Below, piece after piece: positions 58,201 to 64,000 of a stretch of DNA of 64,000 nt. The translations under genes were made by a program, and so were the position numbers. This DNA is from Methylobacter luteus IMV-B-3098 (GTDB lineage: Bacteria > Pseudomonadota > Gammaproteobacteria > Methylococcales > Methylomonadaceae), in contig NZ_KE386569.1 in the NCBI RefSeq assembly GCF_000427625.1, positions 1,016,216 through 1,080,215 on the forward strand, in the 5' to 3' direction. Numbering within the stretch: the stretch's first letter is position 1; every line of letters begins with the position of its first letter. The notes beneath the pieces are model-generated. The model worked only from the letters and a program-made list of their open reading frames with translations. It searched no databases and was not told the origin of the DNA.

Positions 58201-58391
58201 TGATGTTCGCCTCGGGCGCAGGAAAGATAGGCAACAATACCATCGGCTCGGCAGCGGCCGGGGGAATGCTTTTCGGGACAATTTTCGGGGTGATTGTCAT
58301 TCCGGGGCTCTATGTGGTGTTTGCAAGCATTGCAGATAAGCACAAGCGCAACGGAAGAAAAGAAGAAATTGCATTCTCTGAAACTATTTGA
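55233..58391 (+). CDS. RND efflux transporter, HAE1 family (second system)
   Basis: 1052 aa. Starts MTARFIHRPVLSIVISILIT; GANAEVVVKAVITPLERAIN; proton-relay helix GIVVDNAIVVIEAVHAKMEH (Asp-Asn instead of the Asp-Asp in most AcrB-type pumps). Twelve membrane helices and two large periplasmic loops. It begins 19 bases after the adaptor and is followed six bases later by the channel gene. Substrate unknown; induction by the two-component system suggests a specific external compound. Confidence 0.93.
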   Translation: MTARFIHRPVLSIVISILITLMGLLSLTQLSVTQFPDIAPPEVNVTTKFTGANAEVVVKAVITPLERAINGVPGMAYMSSVSGNDGSGEIQIIFKAGTDPEVAAVNVQNRVSSVLDELPAEAIKAGVIVEKVQNSMLLYINILSSDPTLDEKFLYNFTDINVLKELKRIEGVGFAEILGSREYAMRVWLKPDKLVMYNISATEIIEKLKAQNVEAAPGKIGESSGKKAQALQYVLKYTGKYNTREAYENIVLSGKENGEILRLKDVAEVEFDSQDYNVLSKENGQPSAAILLKQRPGSNAKEVIDNIKTTMTRIKSTSFPPGMDYTLSYDVSEFLDASIHEVIKTLVEAFLLVALVVFVFLQDFRSTVIPIIAVPVSLVGTFFFMQLMGFSLNLITLFALVLAIGIVVDNAIVVIEAVHAKMEHSGIGARKATEQAMREISGAIIAITLVMSAVFLPVAFMEGPEGVFYRQFSLTMAFSIVLSGITALTLTPALCALFLKNIHNAEHAEKSGLQRFFAGFNNRYNKLSDNYKKLIGAIANRRLITFGILVGFSGGSGLIGTYIPSGFIPEEDQGTIYANITAPSGATLERTEKVSDEVQRVASGLDGVSSVSSLAGFSLLSEGTGAVYGMNLISLKNWDQRTASDKDIIRELEEKTRHIKDASIEFFTPPPVPGYGNSSGFEMRLLDKTGSGDLQKLQQVADDFVEELNKRPEIVNAFTTFNVSFPQFLLHVDGDKAAQKGITAENAMSTLQTLIGSEYATNFIRFGQMYKVMVQALPEYRAQPDDLMKLYIKNETGNMVPFSSFLRVEKVYGPEQVTRYNMYTSAMVNGQPAAGYSSGQAIAAIKDVAAQKLPKGFGYDWAGSSRDQAQAGNQAVYIFMICLLFVYLLLAAQYESFLMPMPVILSLPIGIFGALFLLMVMGLENNIYAQIAMIMLIGILGKNAILIIEYATMQHRLGKTPLEAAIEGAALRLRPILMTSFAFIAGLIPLMFASGAGKIGNNTIGSAAAGGMLFGTIFGVIVIPGLYVVFASIADKHKRNGRKEEIAFSETI

Positions 58392-58397
58392 AATTAA

Positions 58398-59831
58398 ATG
58401 AAGAATAAAATTTATTACCCCTTGGTCATTTCGTTTTTGGCCGTAAACATCAATGGTTGTGCATCGCTCGATACCAATGTGTCCATTCCGGAAAAGGCGA
58501 TACCTGTCAGTTTTCCAAATCAAAAAGATGCAACCACGACTATTGCAGACATCAACTGGCGACAATACTTTACCGATCCGCTCCTGGTAAAGCTGATCGA
58601 TACCGCTGTGGCCAACAACCTCGATTTGCAGATGGCCTTGCAGCGGATTGAAGTTTCACGTTCAAGCGTGAAACTGGCAAACGGCGCCCTGCTGCCGAAA
58701 GTGGATCTGAGTATAGGCGGAGGAGTCCAAAAATTCGGGCTTTACACCATGGACGGAGCGGGCAATGCTTCCACCGAAATCACGCCCGGCCAAATCGTGC
58801 CCGAAAATTTGACCGATATGTTCGTGGGCCTGCAGGCATCCTGGGAAGTCGATGTCTGGGGTAAGCTGCGCAACCAGCGCAAGTCGGCGGTTTCGGGTTA
58901 TCTGTCAAGCATCGAAGGAACCAACTTTGTCATTTCAAATCTGGTTGCCGATGTCGCGATTCACTATAACGAACTGCTGGCCTTGGATAATGAACTGGAC
59001 ATCATCAGGCAGACCGCCCTGAAACAGCAGGAGGCGCTGGAGGTCGTAAAACTGCAGAAAGAGGCCGGCAGGGCGAATGAATTGGCCGTGCAGCAGTTCA
59101 GGGCCCAATTGCTCAATACGCAGGTATTGGAAAAACAGGCGCTGCAACAAATCACGGAAACCGAAAACCGGCTTAATTTCCTGCTGGGACGCTATCCGCA
59201 GTCCATTGATAGGAAGAAGGAAGTGTTGTTCGAAGCAGCTCCTCAACAAATCGCATCGGGCGTTCCTTCGCAATTGCTGGCGAACCGTCCCGATGTTCGT
59301 GAAGCCGAACATCAGATTGAGGCCAGCAAGTTTGATCTGAAAGCGGCAAGGGCGGCTTTTTTCCCGAATTTTAATATTACGGCGACCTTGGGTTATCAGG
59401 CATTCAATCCTGAGTTTTTATTTCAGACGCCTGCATCACTCGCTTATTCACTCTTTGGAACCATAGTGGCGCCGCTGATCAATATGAATGCGCTGAAAGC
59501 ACAGTTCAACACTGCAAAAGCCAACCAGTTGACGGCAATGTATAACTATCAGGAAACCATTTTGAACGGCTATGTCGAGGTGGCAAACGAACTTTCCAAT
59601 ATTAAGAATCTGGAACAGATCCATTCCCGGAAAAAGCAACAAAGCGAGGCATTGAAACAGTCGGTTGAAACATCTGACGAACTTTATAAATCTGCCAGGG
59701 CAACCTACCTGGAGGTGCTTATCGCACAGCAAAACGCATTGCAGGCCAATCTAGAGTTAATTGATGTGATCAAGCGGCAACGGATAGCAACCGTTAAAAT
59801 TTATAAGGCGCTAGGAGGAGGATGGGCGTGA
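58398..59831 (+). CDS. RND outer-membrane channel, OprM/NodT-like lipoprotein
   Basis: 477 aa; lipobox-like NINGC at about residue 21. Two OEP repeats, each with long helices (MALQRIEVSRSSVKLANGAL; QNALQANLELIDVIKRQRIA) and the KALGGGWA end. Contains QLLANRPDVREAEHQIEASK, a consensus of this family. Last gene of the sigma-54-controlled operon. Confidence 0.92.
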   Translation: MKNKIYYPLVISFLAVNINGCASLDTNVSIPEKAIPVSFPNQKDATTTIADINWRQYFTDPLLVKLIDTAVANNLDLQMALQRIEVSRSSVKLANGALLPKVDLSIGGGVQKFGLYTMDGAGNASTEITPGQIVPENLTDMFVGLQASWEVDVWGKLRNQRKSAVSGYLSSIEGTNFVISNLVADVAIHYNELLALDNELDIIRQTALKQQEALEVVKLQKEAGRANELAVQQFRAQLLNTQVLEKQALQQITETENRLNFLLGRYPQSIDRKKEVLFEAAPQQIASGVPSQLLANRPDVREAEHQIEASKFDLKAARAAFFPNFNITATLGYQAFNPEFLFQTPASLAYSLFGTIVAPLINMNALKAQFNTAKANQLTAMYNYQETILNGYVEVANELSNIKNLEQIHSRKKQQSEALKQSVETSDELYKSARATYLEVLIAQQNALQANLELIDVIKRQRIATVKIYKALGGGWA

Positions 59832-59945
59832 TAGTTTCCCCGCGCTTATACTCATCCTGGATTCTGGATCAATTGCCTTTTATGGGTTTAACAATCATGA
59901 CTGATGTTACGCAGACAATTTGCCCCTACGTCAAATGCGCCTGTA

Positions 59946-59965
59946 GGGTCGAATGAATTCGACCC
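59946..59965. repeat. Palindromic repeat at the left border of the IS4-like element
   Basis: GGGTCGAAT-GA-ATTCGACCC. The exact reverse complement is at 61393-61412, so with the adjoining 15 bases of IS end the two borders form a 35-bp perfect inverted repeat. Confidence 0.85.
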
Positions 59966-61392
59966 CATAGGCATCAACTTAATGAAATCTAGACATAGGT
60001 GCTTGATTTGCTGCAAAATTAAGGGATCTACAATGATGTCAATGAAAGTATTAATGAACATTTTTTCAAAGATTGCACAGGCACTGCAGTACGTCCTGAC
60101 CGATAAGGCGAATGAACTGGCAAAAAAAACGGCTTCATCCAGCGCAGCCGCAAAGTAACCGGCTCGAATTTTGTCAAGGCACTGCTATTTGCCTGGCTAC
60201 AAAACCACTCGCCTTCCGTTGAAGGTATCGCCAGGGCCGGTTACAGCCATGGCCTGAGGATTTCCGCGCAGGGGCTGGACAAGCGTTTTACCCCAGCGGC
60301 CAGCGACTTGATGAGAAGCGTTTTGGAAGCGGCGATTGCGCAAGTGATTACGGCCAGCCATGAGGTCGATATTGAACGATTGAACCGTTTTACAGCGGTC
60401 TACCTCTCGGATACCCGCACGGTCACGTTGCCCACCGAGCTGGAGACGGTCTGGCAGGGTGTGGGTGGCTCAGGGAATGCCAGTAAAGCGGCCGTGAAGA
60501 TCGACACCTGTCTGGAGTTAAAAACAGGCCAACTGCATTTGGGCTTGTTGCCGGGCCGTCATTCGGACAACCGCAGCCCTGTAGCCGAGTCGGTTTACGA
60601 ACCGGGCAGCCTGCGCCTGCAAGATCTGGGCTATTTCAACCTGGCCCGCATGAAAGAGCAGGATCAGCGCGGCGAGTATTGGATTTCCCGCCTGCAACCG
60701 CGGACGCAGGTGTTGACGCTGGAGGGCGACCCGATTGACGTGCCCGCCTATTTGCACGCCTTGTCAAAACAAGGCGTCGTGCGCCATGAGCGGACGGTCA
60801 AAGTGGGCGCAGCCGAACACTTAAAGGTGCGCTGGCTAATATGGAAGCTGCCCGAGGAAGCCGCCGCACGGCGACGGGCAATAATGCTGGAGCGTGCCCA
60901 AAAACATGGCCGGATGCCTAAGGCGGAGAGCCTTGCGTGGTGCGACTGGCAGATGCTGATTACCAATGTTGAGCCCGAAAAACTAATACAAGACGACTGT
61001 TTGTTGCTGTATGGGGTCCGCTGGCAAATCGAACTGATGTTCAAGCTGTGGAAAACCCATGGACGGCTGGGCTATTCCCATAGTGAAAAACCGCAACGAA
61101 TCCTTTGCGAGCTATACGCCAAACTCTTGGGTGTGCTGGTTCAGCATTGGATCGTATTGACAGGGCTATGGCGACGGCCTCACCGCAGTCTGGTCAAGGG
61201 CTGTCAGATGATTAAAGAGCAATCGGCACGGTTGGCGCACTGCATCGACGATTTTGATGTCTTGGTCGAGCTACTGAAGGAATTAGCGGATCGATTCGAA
61301 CAGGGCTGTTCGCTCAACTCCAGGAAAAAGAAGCCTAATACCTCACAACAATTGGAAGCAGGGGGTGTCTTTTTCTAAAGTTGATGCCTATG
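59966..61392 (+). mobile_element. IS4-family-like insertion sequence
   Basis: About 1.43 kb between inverted ends CATAGGCATCAACTT (59966-59980) and AAGTTGATGCCTATG (61378-61392). Both ends abut the GGGTCGAAT palindromes in opposite orientation, so the true boundary could include them. It encodes one DDE transposase split between two frames. No separate direct target repeat was seen. Confidence 0.75.
60033..61378 (+). pseudogene. IS4-family transposase in two frames joined at an A8 tract
   Basis: ATG 60033 follows AAGGG. The zero frame reads MMSMKVLMNIFSKIAQALQY to ANELAKK and then a stop at about 60158; in the -1 frame protein continues GFIQRSRKVTGSNFVKALLF to GGVFF at 61378. The join lies at eight A residues (60122-60129) containing A-AAA-AAA, a slippery heptamer. 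The DDE core includes YLSDTRTVTLP, KIDTCLEL and YGVRWQIELMFKLWKTHGRL with the catalytic Glu of the Y-(2)R-(3)E-(6)K motif. Frameshifting or polymerase slippage could make full-length enzyme; otherwise it is a pseudogene. Confidence 0.82.
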
Positions 61393-61412
61393 GGGTCGAA
61401 TTCATTCGACCC
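61393..61412. repeat. Palindromic repeat at the right border of the IS4-like element
   Basis: Reverse complement of 59946-59965. A related palindrome, GTGCGAAT-GA-ATTCGCAC, follows within 40 bases (61444-61461). Confidence 0.85.
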
Positions 61413-61468
61413 GGGACGCCTTGTTAGTCATTTAGTGCGAATAGTGCGAATGAATTCGCACCTACAAG

Positions 61469-61518
61469 CGCATTGGGCCGCTTTCGGTCAAGGAGACTCA
61501 GAATCCGTAGTGCCCGTG
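61469..61518 (+). repeat. Dispersed 50-bp repeat, copy 2
   Basis: Matches 14128-14177 at 42 of 50 positions by my count. It follows the GTGCGAAT palindrome by eight bases and continues AGCGGCACACGGCAT, then CCCATGCGTAACATCA, of which shortened forms appear near 3393 and 14178. Confidence 0.65.
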
Positions 61519-61665
61519 AGCGGCACACGGCATAAAAAGCTACCCATGCGTAACATCAAATCTTAACCCTACGGTGCAAGCGCTGCGTTACCTTCTCCCT
61601 TTCGGAAGAAAGATAACGCAGCGGTAATTGTGCTCCGGCTTTTTAATGAGCCGCTTCAGGGAATC

Positions 61666-62124
61666 CTACTCGGTTTTGCATATTCCCAGACAATCCTTGT
61701 CTCCCCGGGCGGGATCACAGCTATCATTTGGATCATCGGCGCAGACCTGGTGGGGCGGACACTGAATTCCGGCTATCCCGCCGCAGGCCTGGGGGGCTGG
61801 TGATGGGCATTCACCCTTATGGTCGATAGAAACGCCTGCCGAAGCTGCTTCACATGCATTGCCATAGGTTTTGCCGTCGCAGCCGCATACCGGGTCAAAT
61901 TCTCTTGTACAAGCCGAGGGCTTGGTCTTGCAAGTGCCTTGTGCATCGGCAACTTTGCATTGACCGACGCCAAAATCGCAATACTGATGGTCAGGGCAGG
62001 TTAGCCCCCGGATAGTGCCACAAACCGCATTCTCGGAGGGTGTGGGTTGCGACGATTTATCCTCGCAGCCCGCCAGAACGAGAGCCATACAGAAACCGAC
62101 GAATGAAGTGATGAAAGTGTTCAT
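61666..62124 (-). CDS. Kazal-domain lipoprotein
   Basis: 152 aa. Lipoprotein signal (MALVLAGC, Cys at 20). Cys-rich: residues about 69-107 form a Kazal-type serine-protease-inhibitor fold (CTREFDPVCGCDGKTYGNAC, then HKGEC), flanked by two other disulfide-rich segments with the repeating pattern CGTIRGLTCPDHQYCDFGVG and CGGIAGIQCPPHQVCADDP. Probably surface-anchored; could block host or grazer proteases, though the reactive-site residues were not tested. Monocistronic. Confidence 0.82.
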   Translation of the reverse strand: MNTFITSFVGFCMALVLAGCEDKSSQPTPSENAVCGTIRGLTCPDHQYCDFGVGQCKVADAQGTCKTKPSACTREFDPVCGCDGKTYGNACEAASAGVSIDHKGECPSPAPQACGGIAGIQCPPHQVCADDPNDSCDPARGDKDCLGICKTE

Positions 62125-62534
62125 GGCTTTTATCTCCGTAACAGGTATCTATTAGTAAAGAGTATATAAAAAGCTCCTTGATGGGCGCGCGTGGTTGTTC
62201 TGCGTCAGGGTTCATGAAGCGTCCATTGCGTCGGTCCCGTTCTTGGATAGGGCGCAACTGTCAGAGAAACACCCTGCCTCGGCAACGGCATCAAGCCTTG
62301 TGGCGGTTCGAAGCAGGGGCCTGTAGTGCATGGATTTGTGCTGTGTCGGCATGCGAGCATAGGCATAATAAGTTATTATCCAAGTCGGCATAACTTATAT
62401 GCTAGAGGAATTGCGCTGTCAACAATTCTCTGAAAGCTGTGTTTCCAAGCGGAATAACACCCATTTATGTACGATAGACGGGCAGGAGCAACACTCGATT
62501 GTCGTTGAGACTCATTAATTGTTTTCGGCCAAAG
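62125..62534. other. Intergenic region with nested AT palindromes
   Basis: About 410 bases without a supported gene. It contains TAATAA-G-TTATTA (62366-62378) overlapping the inverted pair ATAAGTTAT/ATAACTTAT (62368-62376 and 62390-62398). These could be regulator or recombinase sites. A 71-aa frame at 62178-62393 is not convincing. Confidence 0.45.
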
Positions 62535-62984
62535 CTATTTGTATATTCGTTCGAAATCCGACACACTGAACCCGTTCATGCGCTTTTCGCCAACAAGAAT
62601 AACGGGTACTCCCTTGCCGCCAAGCTGGTCATACATGCGTTTAGCGCGCGCATCTTTCTCAATGTCATATTCCGTATAGGGTATTCCGTTATCCTGAAAA
62701 TATTTGCGCGCTTTTTTGCAATAAGGGCACCAGCTCGTTGCGTACATAACCACATTCTCAGTTGTTTTGTCGTCCGCGAGTTCATTAGATGAATTTATTG
62801 CATGACTGGCGCTTTTGACATTAATCGATACCTCTTTAACAACATGATTTCTGCTCGGAGCGTCACTGAAATGCGTTTTTCCTGACTCATCAGTCCATTT
62901 GTAAACTTGAGCGGAAGCGGCGCCTGCAAGAAAAATTAAGATAAACAACAACGATTGCTTGAAAAGAGACTTATTACTTTGCAT
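62535..62984 (-). CDS. Exported DUF4124-glutaredoxin protein
   Basis: 149 aa with a signal peptide (LLFILIFLAGAASA). Residues about 25-55 are DUF4124 (VYKWTDESGKTHFSDAP), and about 75-149 are glutaredoxin with the redox site CPYC (ATSWCPYCKKARKYF) and GVPVILV carrying the cis-Pro. It would act on thiols or disulfides in the periplasm. Its ATG lies near the PP2C gene 3-prime end on the same strand. Confidence 0.85.
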   Translation of the reverse strand: MQSNKSLFKQSLLFILIFLAGAASAQVYKWTDESGKTHFSDAPSRNHVVKEVSINVKSASHAINSSNELADDKTTENVVMYATSWCPYCKKARKYFQDNGIPYTEYDIEKDARAKRMYDQLGGKGVPVILVGEKRMNGFSVSDFERIYK

Positions 62985-63033
62985 AAAGCTATATTTGAAT
63001 TCGTGAGAGCTGGATAACAGAAGAATGCCGGCA

Positions 63034-63810
63034 TTAATTCTTGTTAAAAAAGTTGCGCATTTTCTGTATTAAATTTGTTTGCGTTTTTTCCCACTGAGCC
63101 AATGTAACGCTGATATTGTCGCAATGCCGGCCTCCATTCTGTAAAGCTAGGGTTACAAGATGCTCAGCGCCATCCTGATCCAGTGGATGATCCTGAAGAA
63201 TAGCCGGAATCCGGTTTTTTTCTATGAATTGCCATAAGCCGTCGCTGCATAGCAGGAATAGATCCCCATTTTTTAGAGCGTCTGCATGAATATCGGGCTC
63301 CGGTTTCTTGGGGCCGCCCAGGCGTTTGTAGAGCTGGTTTTGTAAAGATTTGGCCTCATTACTGTTTTCTTCAATGGCACCTTGATCAATCATCAGCTGC
63401 ATCAGTGAATGATCCAGCGTTTGATTGATCAACAGGCCCTGCCTGTAATGATATAGGCGCGAGTCGCCGATATGAGCCCAATAGGCCTGACGTTTGTCGA
63501 TGTATAACAAGACGCAAGTTGTGCCGGGCGCCAACGAAAGATCCGTTTCAAGCTGATTGATCCTTTCATGGGATCGAGTGCAAATATCTTCGAGAAATAA
63601 CTCGGGGTTGCGGATTTTGTTTTTTTTGAAAGCCTGTTCTGCGGTATCCACGACAATTTGCGCTGCCTGGCCCCCTTTGGGAATCCCGCCCATGCCGTCG
63701 GCGACGACCATCAGATGTCTGTTCCCATCTTTTGCGTGGAATATGCCTATGCGGTCCTGCTGTTCACTTCGTTTGCCTATGTTAATTGCTTGTCCAAATT
63801 TCCAGGGCAT
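63034..63810 (-). CDS. PP2C-type serine/threonine phosphatase
   Basis: 258 aa with AGGAG upstream. PP2C/Stp motifs in order: RSEQQDRIG, VVADGMGGIPKGGQAAQIVV (metal Asp and GG), GTTCVLLYID, AHIGDSRLYHYRQG, LLCSDGLWQFI, CDNISVTLAQW. Metal-dependent dephosphorylation of Ser/Thr, often paired with a Hanks-type kinase. The gene upstream (63848-64000, partial) is on the same strand 37 bases away and might encode such a partner. Confidence 0.9.
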   Translation of the reverse strand: MPWKFGQAINIGKRSEQQDRIGIFHAKDGNRHLMVVADGMGGIPKGGQAAQIVVDTAEQAFKKNKIRNPELFLEDICTRSHERINQLETDLSLAPGTTCVLLYIDKRQAYWAHIGDSRLYHYRQGLLINQTLDHSLMQLMIDQGAIEENSNEAKSLQNQLYKRLGGPKKPEPDIHADALKNGDLFLLCSDGLWQFIEKNRIPAILQDHPLDQDGAEHLVTLALQNGGRHCDNISVTLAQWEKTQTNLIQKMRNFFNKN

Positions 63811-63847
63811 CAGTGACTCCTCTTTTTAATGTATTGTCATCCATTGT

Positions 63848-64000
63848 TCAATTGAAAATGGATTTGATTTTTCCGAACAGGCGCTTGGGGGCATCCGTAA
63901 ATGCATTGGTTTTTTTTCTGAGTGCTAATAATCTGGATGAGTCCGGATAAATGGAAAGTCCTTTTTTAATATTGGCTTTGGCAGCGGTGTAATCAAAAGC
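63848..64000 (-). CDS. Carboxyl end of an unidentified, possibly TPR, protein (partial)
   Basis: The last 50 residues of a gene that runs off the window: AFDYTAAKANIKKGLSIYPD, then LLALRKKTNAFTDAPKRLFG. The A-x-x-x-I-x-x-G-L-x-x-x-P-x-S pattern fits a TPR helix pair, and a basic tail follows. It lies in tandem with the PP2C gene, so it may belong to a kinase/phosphatase unit. Only the tail is visible. Confidence 0.5.
   Translation of the reverse strand, partial: AFDYTAAKANIKKGLSIYPDSSRLLALRKKTNAFTDAPKRLFGKIKSIFN

Noticed and set aside
62366-62398. AT palindromes considered as a dif/Xer recombination site
   Set aside because: Arms and spacer do not fit the 11-6-11 dif layout.

Overview
The window is a mosaic chromosomal segment from a Gram-negative bacterium, most likely a gammaproteobacterial methanotroph (Methylococcales). 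That placement is an inference. The best clue is an unbroken operon of sucrose-phosphate synthase, sucrose-phosphate phosphatase, fructokinase and amylosucrase (42879-48725), an arrangement described in methanotrophs such as Methylomicrobium. No methane monooxygenase, rRNA or tRNA gene was seen to confirm it.

Layout. 1-7130: a secreted toroid/beta-domain protein, a decayed IS200-type element, murein endopeptidase MepA and a P-type cation ATPase. 7563-13930 (minus): an export operon (outer-membrane factor, HlyD adaptor, RbbA-type ATPase/permease broken by one missing base, YhhJ-type permease). 14328-17580: a uronate-dehydrogenase-like SDR, a metallo-beta-lactamase-fold lipoprotein and a DUF805 protein. 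17662-24303: an RND pump operon with a divergent TetR regulator and an operator-like palindrome pair. 24332-30672: an accessory island with a 56-aa membrane protein, a SIR2-like protein, a membrane-anchored Schlafen/AlbA_2 protein, and a DUF502 gene split by an ISL3-like element that itself carries an IS5-like element. 30822-35973: arsenic resistance (arsR, arsI, arsC, an arsD-AhpD fusion, arsA, acr3). 36025-36965: a palindrome-rich stretch with two tiny overlapping reading frames. 37140-42731: FtsH, a MerR/B12 regulator, DUF937, a BON-LysM protein and a BLUF-PsiE fusion. 42879-48725: sucrose metabolism. 48818-50708: remnants of an Ig-like protein and a partly duplicated XRE regulator locus with 120-bp direct repeats. 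50869-59831: an NtrC-type two-component system divergent from a second RND operon that has a sigma-54 type -24/-12 promoter. 59966-61392: an IS4-like element between inverted palindromes. 61666-64000: a Kazal-domain lipoprotein, a DUF4124-glutaredoxin protein, a PP2C phosphatase and the end of another gene.

How the parts work together. Three export systems and the ars operon point to a cell facing toxic compounds and metals. The RND systems each have a local regulator whose likely sites can be read in the divergent promoters. Sucrose genes would make and recycle an osmolyte or reserve sugar. Two photoreceptor-type proteins (MerR/B12 and BLUF) lie within 4 kb and each lacks a residue important to its class. 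The strongest candidate for an undescribed system is the SIR2-like plus membrane Schlafen/AlbA_2 pair at 24882-27109, with a small membrane-protein gene divergent from it and insertion sequences beside it.
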